Below are positions 33,216-45,379 of a stretch of 64,000 bases of DNA, one piece after another. The notes below the pieces were generated by a model. The model saw only the letters and a program-made list of their open reading frames with translations. It had not been told where the DNA came from and made no database searches. Each line of letters opens with the position of its first letter. The stretch's first letter is position 1. Source of the stretch: Epiperipatus broadwayi (lineage: Eukaryota; Onychophora; Udeonychophora; Euonychophora; Peripatidae); contig JAQFVV010013363.1 in NCBI GenBank assembly GCA_028023455.1, positions 64,001-128,000 of the forward strand, read 5' to 3'. Made by a program: the position numbers and the translations under genes.

Positions 33216-33339
33216 GAATGTGACCTCCAGATATCTCCCCAGGAACCATGTGGTTTACAACAAATGGTTAAACTCACCTGGCCAGATCTATTGCGAGAAA
33301 TAACTAAGTTACCCTCCTGCAACCATGGAGATGTTCCAG
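33216..33339 (+). CDS. Internal coding exon of an unidentified protein
   Basis: A 124-bp exon bounded by TTTTATTTTAG and CAG|GTAAGT, the latter matching the donor consensus at every position. Only one of the three forward frames is open throughout. It encodes 41 residues plus one base of the next codon: ECDLQISPQEPCGLQQMV, then KLTWPDLLREITKLP, then SCNHGDVP. Base composition is near-balanced, far from the A+T-rich flanks, and codon use is varied, unlike the pseudo-frames elsewhere. Three cysteines and a TWPDLL segment are the most distinctive residues. I do not recognise the protein family. No partner exon was found within the window, so neighbouring introns exceed about 30 kb on the right and probably on the left, if the gene runs that far. 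Confidence 0.75.
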
Positions 33340-34230
33340 GTAAGTTTTTGATGGCCTCTTTTGTTTATATTGTTAAAAGGTTTTAGTAGGTAGGTATATA
33401 GTGGCAAATGATATGATTGTTCTATTTAGATTGATATAAATCTTATCTATTCCAACTTTTTTTATTTATTTGCTAAGATGCAAAGTTAAAAACATTTAAT
33501 AATTTTATCTAGTTTTTTTTTTTTTTTTAATTTAAGAAAAAACTCACTATAGTTTATGATTAATCTAACTCTTTCTGATTGATTTATATGTATTTTTCAG
33601 CAAACACTGTATTTAGTAATTGAACTTCCAAAATTGAGATCCATTATAAATAAAGTTTTACTGTTATTTAATCTTTTTTTTTTCAATGTGTTTTGTGTGC
33701 ATCTATATATGTAAGCAGCTCGTCTTATTATATGCATTTAGGATAGACGCTATATGCTTAGGATTTATATACAATTGTGTTTTCCATATACACACATATT
33801 TATGAAATAATGAATAGAAAATTTTTATAGCATGCAGTTAGTTATGTTACTAATAAAGAATTAGTTAGCTAACAATCAAAAAAGTTCTAATTCCATTTTT
33901 AAATTTAAAAAAAAAATCTAGTAATTAAAAAGGAACAACAAAAAACAAAACAATAGATATATTAACAATAAGTGTTAGAATATAATATAATTACTAATAA
34001 AATCGTCTAAAATTAAGCATGATCGTAGACACAGTTACATTGATTATATAGATAGATAATCACTAGTCCAAATACTGCTAATCCAAACACTTCTATTACC
34101 TGGATAAAATTACAAAATAAGTGTTTTCATCTAATGTTTTAATTGTTATTATATCTTACTTTTGTAATTTAACTAGAACTATTTTTTTTCTTTTCTGAGC
34201 CAATGTAATATCTAGTTATTAATGAATATA
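33340..34230. other. Intron sequence downstream of the exon
   Basis: Begins with the GTAAGT donor. A+T-rich; nothing else recognised. Confidence 0.5.
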
Positions 34231-34440
34231 CTCAGAGAAAAAGTAGGGTTTTTTAAAAAATATTTAGCTTTATTACTGCCTATCATGCTTTCAATATATT
34301 CAATATATTATTTTTTTCATATTTTTATATTCAATATATTATACGCCGTGAATTTGATATATTGAATATACTGAAAGCATACTAGGCAGTAATAAAGCTT
34401 TTTTTTTTTTAAAAAAAAAAAAACTACCTTTTGTGCTGAT
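34231..34440. repeat. Palindromic repeat, about 80-bp arms
   Basis: AGCTTTATTACTGCCTATC.TGCTTTCA is inverted as TGAAAGCATACTAGGCAGTAATAAAGCT. The arms continue outward through T/A runs to CAGAGAAAAAGTAGGG and CTACCTTTTGTGCTG. The centre is rich in AATATATT. Confidence 0.75.
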
Positions 34441-35090
34441 GCAAATATAAGAATATTCTGTATTTTGAAGTGACTGTAATGTTAATAATGCGATTAATTA
34501 AATATATAAAAAATATTTCAATATATGCAAACTATAACGAATAAAATTAATGTATATTTAAATTTGCAGCAACGTATGGATTTATAATAAAGCAAAGAAA
34601 AAGGTTTAGTGTTGAAATCCAAAAAAAATCAGAAATAAAAAAAAAACTCCAGAAACTAGGGATTTGGGATTAGTAATGATTTCTCTGTATTTCAAAATAA
34701 AAATTGCACTTTATTGCATTCTTAAAAAATCCAGGATCCACTACCATATGCAAAGAAATAAAACTGAAAACTATTACTAAATCCATCTCTTTTCATATTA
34801 GCTTTCAATCTAAACCAAATTGTTGTGTTTAATGTTTGTAATGGTGCAGTTAATTTTGAACTAATTATATTTAAAACAAGCAATGCACAACTATTTACTC
34901 AACATAAATTATTTTTCAAGATCTTATAAACCACATACAGAAATTTCCCGAGCATCTTTCTTTTTTCTATAGTTTACTCTATGATATAAAAAAGACAAAA
35001 ACTTTTAATGATTTTTTCCTTCAACATCATGGAAGTGAAATTGTTGATACTATCTATACAATGATGAAATCTTATTGCCCTCTATTGTTT
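34441..35090. other. Non-coding, no recognised feature
   Basis: A+T-rich; no feature recognised. Confidence 0.5.
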
Positions 35091-35094
35091 AATA

Positions 35095-35180
35095 CAGTCA
35101 TAGAGTGTTACACTCTAGAGCCCAAGGTTCAGCCTGTCATTTCTTGTGCTTGAACTCCATATGAATACTTAATTAGTAAG
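35095..35180 (+). repeat. Family F repeat copy
   Basis: ACACTCTAGAGCCCAAGGTTC followed by GCCTGTCATTTCTTGTGCTT, matching the two F blocks. Confidence 0.35.
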
Positions 35181-37555
35181 CCATTTTGTTATTGTATTTT
35201 TTATATAATTATATATTTTTTTTAAAAATCTCTAATTTTTCAGGAATGATGAAAATTTACAAATAATTCCAAACTATTGAATTTTTAATTTTTTTTTCAG
35301 TGCATTCCTGAAAATTTATCTTAGTATATTGAAGATAAAAATTATCAAATTGTTAAATAAAATTTTATTTTCACAAAATTGATGGAATTTTTTCATTATC
35401 AAGTAACCAGTGATTACTATTATTTTGCCATCAGTTAGAATATAAAAACTTAGATTTGGGAATAATTTTTTCATCTTCATCTCTGGCTAAAATTCATTTT
35501 CCTTTTCATGGTTTATAGCTCATTTTAAAATTACTTGTTATATAAAGTGATAAAAAGAAACTAAAATATAATAATATTGTATCTGAAATTCATAATTATT
35601 TTATTACACATAGTTGTATTTTTAAATATCTTTTTCAATTCTCTTTCAACTTTAACTTGGAACTACCTGACTCCTGTGTCATACATAAAGTAAAAAAATT
35701 GTTTCTCCTGCTTCAGTTCTGTATTTTGTGTAAACTTGAATAATCAATAAGTTTCATGTGGTAGTGTCTAATAAATTCCTACCTACTTATTACTCAGCTT
35801 ACATTAAGTGGCAGAATTAGAGTAGAAGAAGTAGATTTTCTATTTCAAAACAATGCATAGGCTGAGATCATGTGATGTTTTGTTATTGCTATATTAAAAA
35901 CAATAAATCATTTTTTAAAAAGTGAAAAACATTCAGGCATATTTGATAGCATTTAATAAGTTCACAATAAGCTAAAGAAATCTATGCTTGGCACATTTGC
36001 CAATCTCAAATGTTTTAATACACATTCTAGAAATAATCTAGTGTAACAATTATACATTCAGTTTGATAATAAAAATACAATATAATATTTTGTGATTTCT
36101 AAATGAGCAATGATAAACACAAATCATTGGAAGCTTCATATATCTATCCATTAAAGCTATATACATATTTTGGATAAATTGTTAGATTTATCCACTACAA
36201 GGAATGGTAATCACCTATGGGCAATCATGAAAAACTTTCTTATTATAATAATGCAAAATCTAAAAATGGGAAGAGTTCATTAACTGCATTTATTTTTTTT
36301 GAATACTAACTTAGTGTTTGTAAATAAAGTTATGAATATTATTTATTCAGCTACTTATGTAAGCATACTGTAGTGAGAATGAAAACATTAACTCCCTATA
36401 TTATGCTCAGAAATATTTTTGGGCCTCTGCTAAACTATTCTTAAGTTGTCACTGTTTTAAAGGAAATATTTTTGTTACATCATGACTGAAGACAGTCATG
36501 TGGCTGCATTATATATTATCATGCTCTGCAGCAGTTACTTAATTGGTTTATGGAAACATAAAAATAACTGATACTTTGTGATATTTTTTTTTTAGGTTAC
36601 CAATTTTTTATTTAAACAAAACAAAGAAATACACATCAATAAACAAAAACAATTCATTCATAGTTTATATTATTCTAATATTATGTGCATTTTCTTTAAC
36701 ATTTGATGATTTTTAATGTGGCTGGATAAAATATTTTAATTCAATTTTTACTAAAGTCCAATTTTCTGATCTAGTTTAAACATTTTTTACTTATATATTC
36801 TCGATGATAATACTTTTTAAAAAAAAAATTGCAAACCATTGTAGCAGAAAATTAATGAAAATTTTAATTTTTTATTTATGCATGTAGTGTGGATGTTAGC
36901 AATGTCTAGTGGCATTTTTTGTATTTTTAAAACTGAATAATTCATTGGAAACTGATTTTAATATTTTCAGTATTACGTATATCAAATTAAAAAACAATAT
37001 GAACATATAAAGTAAAAAAATACTTTTATTTACATAAATGCATCAAAAGTAAAAGAAAATTTCTTCACCTTTCTAAAACAATAGTGTGGGCAGTCATATT
37101 TAGAAAAAAATTATTACTATGATAATCCATAAATCAGATCCCTGAATAATCATTTAAATCACTTTATCTGATGAATAGATTGGCATTGGTATTAAAAAAA
37201 TGGATGTTAGATGCAAGTTTATCTAAATGATTTTTAGAGAATCTGACTTGTTTATTAACATTAAAAAACATAACTGTCTTGTATGTTTTTATTTGTGGAA
37301 GCTGATGAACATTTCTTTTCAATTTTTTAGTATTTCTTTAATATTTTTTATAGCTTTGTATAAAAAAAGTCAATAAAGTCAAATATTGAATCAATCACTC
37401 TTAAAGATAAAAATTCATTTAAAAAAAATTACAATGTTATGTTAATAAAAGCATTTCTTCTGGCTCATGATATTATTCTGCTTTGCTAATTAATGAGCCA
37501 AAGGACTATTTAATAGATAGAGAAGGTTAATTTTATATTGAATAAAATATTGCTC
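35181..37555. other. Non-coding, no recognised feature
   Basis: A+T-rich. A small perfect hairpin, ATGACTG-AAGA-CAGTCAT, lies at 36482-36499, with no context that gives it a role. Confidence 0.5.
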
Positions 37556-37559
37556 AGGA

Positions 37560-37640
37560 ATTTATAAGAGCATCAGAGGTGAGATATAATCTATGTATCT
37601 TAGCTCCAGAGTCTGCCACTCCATCTCTGCATCAATTTAT
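37560..37640 (-). repeat. Family F repeat copy
   Basis: On the minus strand GTGGCAGACTCTGGAGCTAA, the best preserved first block of family F. Confidence 0.4.
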
Positions 37641-40556
37641 ATAGGTCTTTGAACTTGTTAGTTTTAATCCTTTTATTCTTCATTCTATCCTTCATAATTA
37701 TCAGATGTTTTAAAAATCTACTTTTTTTCTGCTACAAATTTCAGTTTTACCCTGGTCACACTTCTCTTTTTTAATATATATATTAAATAAACATGGAAAG
37801 TTTTATCTAGATTTTTACATTATTTATCTTGGTATGATACTCAAACTATATCTACTGTGAAGGCTTTACTCATATTTTAAATACTATCAATACAAATAAA
37901 GTATCTGATGAATTAAGTGGACTGTCTATTCAGTCTTCATTATTCAATATCTGAAATCTTTTATCTGACTATTAACCACAGATAAAAATGTATCATCCTA
38001 CAATATAGTCTTATCTTGAATCATTTCTGAAATTCTACTAATCTAAAAATGAATTACCAATTGAACAAATTATTTATTAACAAGCTGCAAAACAAATCAA
38101 ACCTTATCACTAATACATATTTTCCACATTACCAAAGTAATAATATTCAGTTTAATGGTACTGAACTACTGGTTACTAAATTTTTACATTAATTTTCTCA
38201 ATTCCACTTTCCATAATTTATCAGATTGTTAAAATGCATATATAGGACTCCTTATTTTACCCAATTTTTGTTAGTACCATCATAACCTTATAATTATTAG
38301 TGTTAAACTTAGTTTATTCTAATTTTGTTCTGTATATAGAAAAAAGAACAAACATGGTCTTTTTTAAAGATTTATTTTATTAAATTACTATTGCCTAATC
38401 TATTGTTACATTTTTTTTTTCACTTTGGTTCTTTGTTCCTAAGTGACATTATGGTGAGTGCATACAGAAATCTTCTAAATGATTACATTACTATCAATAC
38501 ACTAATCAATACCTTAGTTAGCCATGTTAAAATAGTGAAATCTATAAAAAAGCTATGATCTATATTAAATCTCTATAATACACTTAATTGGTCAGAGTAT
38601 ATCTAGTTTGATTTTTTAGTTCAACTTCAACATCATCTGCAAACAGTAATTAGGAGAATAAAAATTAAAAAAAATCATTTATTCTATATATGGGACTCAT
38701 TAATTTGAAATGTTTTTGGTAAAACATGTTATATCCTTTAATGTGCATAACAGCATGGAACTTAATACATTATAGGGAGACAATGTGGTTCATGAGTTTA
38801 TGTATGTGTAATAAATAAGGGATGGTTAGATTTTTGTATTAACTGTATAAAATAAGAAACTGAAAATTTATAAGCAATGTTTAACTGATGCCAGCTTTAT
38901 AAAACACTGACTATAATTTGCAGATTAAATTTTAAAGAAATGATTTTTTTTTTGTGCATCTTCAACTCACTAAACAAGTTTTACTCTGTAGAAACACTAA
39001 AGGACTATGATGCATTTAAATACAATGTTATGAGCTGTTAGCTCTGCATTAAAGACTCTGTTATCTGCTACTAATATAGTCTTTGTTTATCCACTTGATG
39101 AAACTTTATAGTATTTACCTATATAGAATGAAAGAAAAACTAATTATTAAAAAAGGGAAATGACTGCATTTTTTATTGAATTTATACTTATGAAAGTATA
39201 TTAAATAAAATAAATATATACATATTGTGATAATAATTTATTATCAAAACACATAACAAAAATAAAATTATTGATAATGAATAAAATGCATGCAGCAATA
39301 AAGTATCAATGCTTATTGTTGGATTTATGGTTATTGTAATAGTTTTTTTTGTAATAGTTTTTTTTAAATATTTGTAATGTTTTTTTTTAATTGGTTGCTT
39401 TAACAATTTTTTTTAAGATATATTGTAACTATATTTTTTATTAAAATTGCTAATTTATAAAAGTTTGTTAAATTTTAAATTAGCATTGCTAAGTATGGCA
39501 TTCACGTAAACTATATTAGGTAATTGGCAGACTATGAAAGCACAGAGTGCTTAAACATTGAATTATGAATCGGCATTTATGGCTGTTACTGCAGCTGCAT
39601 GGGAACCTTTCCCACAAAATATTTACTATATCTCTGAAGTTAAGAGCACTCATATTGTTTTTTCCCAGCATTTTTTATTTCATGGCAGAATTATTTCCTT
39701 CGCATAAATGTTGTGACATCATTGGATAAACATTTGTTCACCAATAAGACAACAGAGAAAATATGGATTTTATATAAAAGATATATTTATTATGAAAATC
39801 TATAGCATTAATCTAATTATAAAGTGCATATTGTATTTAATAATATAAACAATAAATAAAAAGCAAATTTAAATGAAAAAAAGTGTATCCATTAGCTTAT
39901 GTTTTAGGAAAGCAAAATAAAAAAGCTGATTTGAGTATATCAGAATATTAAACTTTAATATAAAATTGATTATGAATATAAATAATATATTTACAATTAT
40001 TATCAGAAGAAATATTTGAAATCAGATCTGACAAAGTAAATTCTAGGTAATAAGTTTACATAAAAATGTATAATCTTTAATTTTTCATCTTACTTAACAG
40101 TCCTTGTCATTTAATTGAATATATTTTCAAAATTTATTGTAGACCATTGGATTCTATGAATATCTCTTTTAGAATAAATAACAAAAAAAATGTTATGTTT
40201 TTTTTCCACAGAGGATTAACACCAGCAATCTTCTGAAACACAAGTTGTTAATTTCAAAGAGGCCCTTTTTTATTTTAAATATAAAATATTATTATTATGC
40301 AATGCTTTAAAAATGAAAACAATGTCAAATTTAGTTTTGACTGAAACTTTCTAACTATATACATTGTGTCCCAATGGAAAGATGATTGAAGCCTGGTTTT
40401 CTCTCTTAGATTCCAGCAATGAAATTTCTGAATCAATACATGTTTTATATAACAACATAATCTAGCTATTGACAACAAAAATTTTAAGATATTAGTATAT
40501 CTGGATCATGAGTTATGATATGAAATATGATGATGCATTTCATGCTTTAACCCACA
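37641..40556. other. Non-coding, no recognised feature
   Basis: A+T-rich. A slightly G+C-richer patch at 39560-39640 is open in one frame but lacks splice sites. Confidence 0.45.
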
Positions 40557-40738
40557 ATGAAACAACATGCTAATATTAAATTTTTATTTTGAATAAGGAA
40601 AAATTGCTTCTGAAACATTTGCAATGATTCAAACTGTATATGGCAATAAAGCTATGTATCACATGAATATTTTCAAGTGATTTTCAAGATTTCATGATAG
40701 CAGAGTCTGTATTGAAGATGATCTGCAAAGGTAAGAAA
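40557..40738 (+). pseudogene. Mos1-type helix-turn-helix (HTH_48-like) fragment
   Basis: The plus strand begins with an ATG and reads MKQHANIKFLF, shifts frame, then GKIASETFAMIQTVYGNKAM, YHMNIFK, a TGA where TGG is expected, FSRFHDSRVCIEDDLQR and a stop. This follows the N-terminal domain of Mos1/mariner-type transposases and their domesticated relatives: (E)QR..IKFC.KLGK.A.ETF.ML...YGD.A.....F.W..RFK.GR..(I/V)EDD.RSGRP. The DNA-binding function belongs to the family; here a frameshift, two stops and absence of the DDE/D domain leave only a relic. It ends about 90 bp before fold-back D. Confidence 0.72.
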
Positions 40739-40826
40739 AAGTTGTCATTTTCATGTCATAATTATAATCCAAATATGTTAGTGCCTTAAAAGTTTTCTGG
40801 TGAAAAACTAAACTATATTACATATA

Positions 40827-41467
40827 TAATATAGAAATAAAACAAACTAACTCCTTTTTAAAACTTGATTTTTTATGACTATAATCATGAAAAAGAAATC
40901 CAATGTTTCGACTATTTTTTGTAGTCTTTTTCAAGGCACACTAAAATGAAATATATATATACAATAAATATCACATATTCCAAAAAAAAAAAAAAAATTA
41001 AATTAATTAAAAATTACAAAATATATTCATAACCAAATTTTTTTTTACCTTATCTCACTCCCCTTTCCTATTATAATCACAACTTAAACACAACCAATTT
41101 TTTTTTTAAAATGTATATATGTTAATAAAAAAAGATAAAAGAAAATAATAGGTTTTTAATTAAAAGTTTTTAAATGATATATATACATTTTTAAAAAGAA
41201 ATTGGTTGTGTTTAAGTTTTGATTATAATAGGAAAGGGGAGTGAGATAAGGTAAAAAAAATTTTGGTTATGAATATATTTTGTAATTTTTAATTAATTTA
41301 ATTTTTTTTTTTTTGGAATATGTGATATTTATTGTATATATATTTCATTTTAGTGTGCCTTGAAAAAGACTATAAAAAATTGTCGAAACGTTGGATTTCT
41401 TTTTCATGATTATAGTCATAAAAAATCAAGTTTTAAAAAGGAGTTAGTTTGTTTTATTTCTATATTA
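40827..41467. mobile_element. Large fold-back element D, about 300-bp arms
   Basis: The arms 40827-41130 and 41170-41467 are reverse complements at well over nine of ten positions, with a loop of about 40 bp. The outer end is TAATATAGAAATAAAACAAA; the inner parts are AT-rich. Each arm contains a (C)TTGAAAAAGACTA-spacer-GTCGAAACGTTGG motif (plus strand at 41359-41393; inverse at 40905-40940), of the same type as the A and E motifs. No coding capacity. No target duplication could be fixed in the AT-rich flanks. Confidence 0.8.
41359..41393 (+). ncRNA. TTGAAAAA-hairpin-GTCGAAACGTT motif in D
   Basis: GACTA can pair with TAGTC (TTGTC in this arm, TAGTC in the other), followed directly by GAAAC and GTTGG. 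The 5' core is changed (UUGAAAA for CUGANGA). Judged a hammerhead-like relic rather than a ribozyme. Confidence 0.3.
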
Positions 41468-42639
41468 GATATATATGAACTATTTTGAAAAGAAGAACTG
41501 TGTGCTGGATATATTAAATTATTAAATTATTTAAACTATATTACTATTTAACAAATATAGCAATTCAGAAATAGCATTAGAGACAGCTTAGAGACTGACC
41601 CAATCACTTTTTTACTTGGACACATTATGTATAACTGTGTAGATTCAAATAGATATTTCTTTTTAAAATTGTCTCAATCATTTATGTCTTATTAATTCAT
41701 CAAAATATTAATCTTTAAATGTTCCACTTCAGATAAATGTCTTCTGTAGTATCTTTCTACAGAAATCAGAAAGGAAAGGAGAATAATAATCATTGAAATA
41801 AAAATTATCGAGTAATGAGAATGTAAGGTTTTATTTTTTGTTTTCTATTTAATTATTAACATATCTTTCTACTATATCCACAACCTTAAGCTTGAATCTA
41901 AACTGAGTAAATGTAGGAATAAGCTTTTAAAGTCACAAAATAGGCTTATGACTTTTTCTGATAGCTCTCCCATATTCAATCTAGATAGCCATCCAAAAAC
42001 ATTAGTATGTAGACATTAACTATTATTAATAATAAAGCAAAAGTTTTAGATTAATTTTCATTAGGCAAATGAGAATTGAAGCACTACATCACATGACTTC
42101 TGCTTACACATTACTTTTAAGCAGAAAATCTATTATTCTAGTTCTGCCATCTTCTATAATCTTCAGAAATCAATAGATATAGTAGTTAAAAACATAAAAT
42201 AAAATTGTAATACAATGTGATTTTCATTCATGGTGCTTTATTTCACATTGCAGACTTTTTAAATCAAATACTATCAAAGAATCAGCAGAGATTTTAACCA
42301 GAAGATAAAATCATTAGTTGTTTGATTACATTATTTACTTCTGCCATTGTTAGTTTTGTTATATTATTTCACAGTTTATTGTCTTTAACCAGAAATTCAT
42401 CTAAAAACAATGCAGCATCATTTTGTGATATTATCATCACTTACTAATGCCTGATGCTTGCAGACTTTGTGTTTATCCAGCCCACAAAACAAGTGTCATT
42501 TTTCTATGACTACTGACCAATGACTTACTTTTATATTGAATAGTTAGCTATTATTTCCAAGTAATAAGTTGATGACTAGGTGAGTTGACTTGCTACCAGA
42601 AAGAAATAAGATTGCTGGGAGTATGAGAAATATTTAACC
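41468..42639. other. Non-coding, no recognised feature
   Basis: A+T-rich with no recognised feature. Confidence 0.5.
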
Positions 42640-42712
42640 TGGAATCAAACTCCAGATCTTGAGCATTATAAAAATAGTAGCTTTTATGGGCTATGATCTA
42701 CTGGAAAAATAG
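42640..42712 (-). repeat. tRNA-like relic
   Basis: Minus strand: GATCATAGCCCATAAAAGC at one end and GATCTGGAGTTTGATTCCAG at the other. The latter resembles a B box (GGTTCGATTCC) with its T stem. The A box is not convincing. Probably the head of a decayed SINE. Confidence 0.3.
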
Positions 42713-44165
42713 CTTTGTCAGCTCTTAGGAATGAGATGCCTTATTTTTAAAAAAAAATAAAGAATCGATTATTATCAGTGATAGTGTCTTTTTTTATTTT
42801 CATGCAATCCTTAAAGAAATATTCATTACAAACTAATGATTTCAACATTCGGAGATATGTATTTAACTAACTATAATACAGAATCTAAACAGAACTTAAT
42901 ATTTTCCAGAAAAAAATAGTATTTTTTAAATTGTTGGAGTAATTTTCATATCATTTAGAATTCTGAAAAGTTATATATTCACATAGATATAATAATAAGT
43001 GACTCATATCTATATGTTATTTGTAATACAGTTCTGAATAAAATATTTTACTTTCCTGTAAGAGATTAATGTATTTTTTCTACATCTGTCACTAAATATT
43101 GTTAAAATGCAAAGGCCTTGAGTAAAGTGTTCTGCTTTTTTTTTTTTAATTGCTGGAATAATTTTCTGGATGTCTGTTTTTCCGAAGTTCTATTATTTTT
43201 AGCATGCCAAATGACAATTAGCATCTGTGTGGTCAGAAACTCTGTCTTTCTGGCCACCATGACTATCATGAGCGCCAATCTGTGACAGTTAAAAATTATG
43301 GCGTTATAAATCATTTACTCCTCCCACATCATATCAAAAATGGTGCCATAACAAATTTTGTATCCCACATATTATGATTATCGTTTTAAAAAGAGAGCTC
43401 TAAGTAATTAAATATATATATCGAAAAGCAAGCCATAAATATTTCTCGATAATTATTTTTAATCATTATATTAATAATTAGTTTGCGATTTTTCAGGAAA
43501 TAATGTTCTCAAAAAAGTAATTTTAATTTATTTTTAAAAATCATTATTTAAACGTTTTTTTAATAATGACACAAATTAAAACAATGATATATTGATAAAA
43601 TAACACATATGCAAAATGGATTTATGCTACATATATATATATATATGCAGACGGTACCACGAAACTCTGTAGAAAACTAAATATACAATATATCAGATTA
43701 TGTTTACGCTAGTATTACATTCAACAATAATACAAAAAAAAAATTACAATTAAAAATAAATATTAAATTTAGGCACATGTGTAAAATTAATTCGTGTTCA
43801 TTTCTGTAATATCAAATGTTTTTTAATAACTTTATTTAATATAGAATGCATATTGAACATTTGGCTGAATTTTCTCAGAAAAAAATAATAAATGATACTC
43901 ATGAATTATAGAAGAAATTAATAACTACATATATCTTAGTTAGATTATTAAGTGGAAATATAATGAATAAAATTAACCATAAGATTAAAATTAGATGAAC
44001 CGCTTTTGTTAAAAATAATTTAATATCATAAGGAAATATGTCTACGAGCTTAAAAAGAATGGTTTTTAAAATAGTTGTATTTTATCAGTTTTTACATATG
44101 GACCTAAAACTTGGTCTGTTTATAGAAAACAATAAATAGGAATTTAGACCACTGAATAAAATATA
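42713..44165. other. Non-coding, no recognised feature
   Basis: A+T-rich. The minus-strand frame at 43102-43314 is discussed among the rejected items. CpGs are somewhat commoner at 43185-43510 than elsewhere. Confidence 0.4.
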
Positions 44166-44372
44166 AGATGTAACAAGAATAACAAGAAGAGATTGAAATG
44201 GAAATAGATGGATGAAAACATGTTTCTTAAACTGTATACCAAAAAATTGTAAAAGACCTAGAAAAAAGTCACGTGAAATGGATTGATGAAATTAGGAAGT
44301 ATGTTAGCGTGCTATACAGAAGAGAGGTTATGGATTAGAGAAACTGGATTAAACCAGGAGAAATCTTAATTC
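44166..44372 (+). pseudogene. LINE ORF2 extreme C-terminus
   Basis: Plus strand, with one frameshift: NRWMKTCFLNCIPKNCKRPR, then KWIDEIRKYVSVLYRREVMD followed by NW. This matches the end of jockey- or RTE-like ORF2 proteins: (D)NRWT.....W.PR..KR.RGRP...W.D(D/E)I.K..G..W.R.A.DR..W. Only the tail of the element is present. The A+T-rich 3' flank has no obvious poly-A. Confidence 0.6.
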
Positions 44373-45379
44373 TGCATTGAATCAATAATGATTGAAAATG
44401 ATGCAGATGATTAAAACTAGTATTTCATTAAATTAATCAATTAACTTGCAATATATCATTTTCCAACCTTCTTTAGCAGATAAAAATGGAATCATTTTAA
44501 TCTACCTCTTAAGATCTTATAAACATGATAGAATGAAGATAATGGTGTTCTTTGCAAGCTATAATGTTATTCGACATGTTATTTGTGGTTTGATTCTATA
44601 TAACTTTAAAAAATTTTCACAAGTTAGAATATTATGATATTCATTTTAAAATACTTGCAAATTTCTAATTTATCAATATATATATATATGATAGAATATT
44701 AATAACAGCATTTATTTAACATGTAAGGCTTTCTAAAAGCGTATATTAACTTCTATTATTACCTTGGGGCATTAAATGTTAGCATCAGTTTATAGAAATT
44801 ATTACATATTAAATAAATGTTGTTATACATATTTATTATGAAATAAAAATTTGCAAGCATATTAAAATGAATATTCAAATATTCTACATGTGAAGGCTGT
44901 CAAACTTATATAAAAATCAAGCCTTAAATAACATTTATGGTATATAATAATGAAATTTATAAATTTCATTATTTAAACTTCTCATATTTTTAAGTTCTTA
45001 AGTAGCAGATGAAAGTGTTTTCAATTTTATTTCCTAGCTGTACATATCTGCTGATGTTTAATAAGTTAGTTAATTAATAAAAAACGATATTAGAGGTTAG
45101 CAACAGTTTCTATATATTATTATTACATATATAATATCATCTTATTAATACAAAAGTCATCATATGATGCGATATGTTTGACTGCCACTCCAGAACCTGG
45201 AAAAAGTTTGAAGTTTTTTCAGATTTTAATCAAATTTATGTTTCTTTTTTTGGGTAAATTGTAAATGATATTTAGATATTCTTAGATAGAGATTAAACCA
45301 AGAATAAAAAATCACTTGAGAAATTCCTCTTTTTTCTATTGTTTTTATTTGAGGAACAATTAAATAAGCCTCATCATTG
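44373..45379. other. Non-coding with a 28-bp perfect palindrome
   Basis: AATAATGAAATTTA and its exact inverse TAAATTTCATTATT abut at 44947-44974. No other feature recognised. Confidence 0.55.

Noticed and set aside
36482-36499. Small perfect hairpin ATGACTG-AAGA-CAGTCAT
   Set aside because: Seven-bp stems of this kind are expected by chance in 64 kb; no associated gene.
39560-39700. Less A+T-rich stretch that translates as MAVTAAAWEPFPQ
   Set aside because: Short, without splice consensus or start context, and no similarity recognised.
43102-43314. Minus-strand 70-codon frame and possible acceptor TTTTAACTGTCACAG at about 43285
   Set aside because: Two frames are open after the acceptor, neither has a known motif, and no donor or polyadenylation signal clarifies it.
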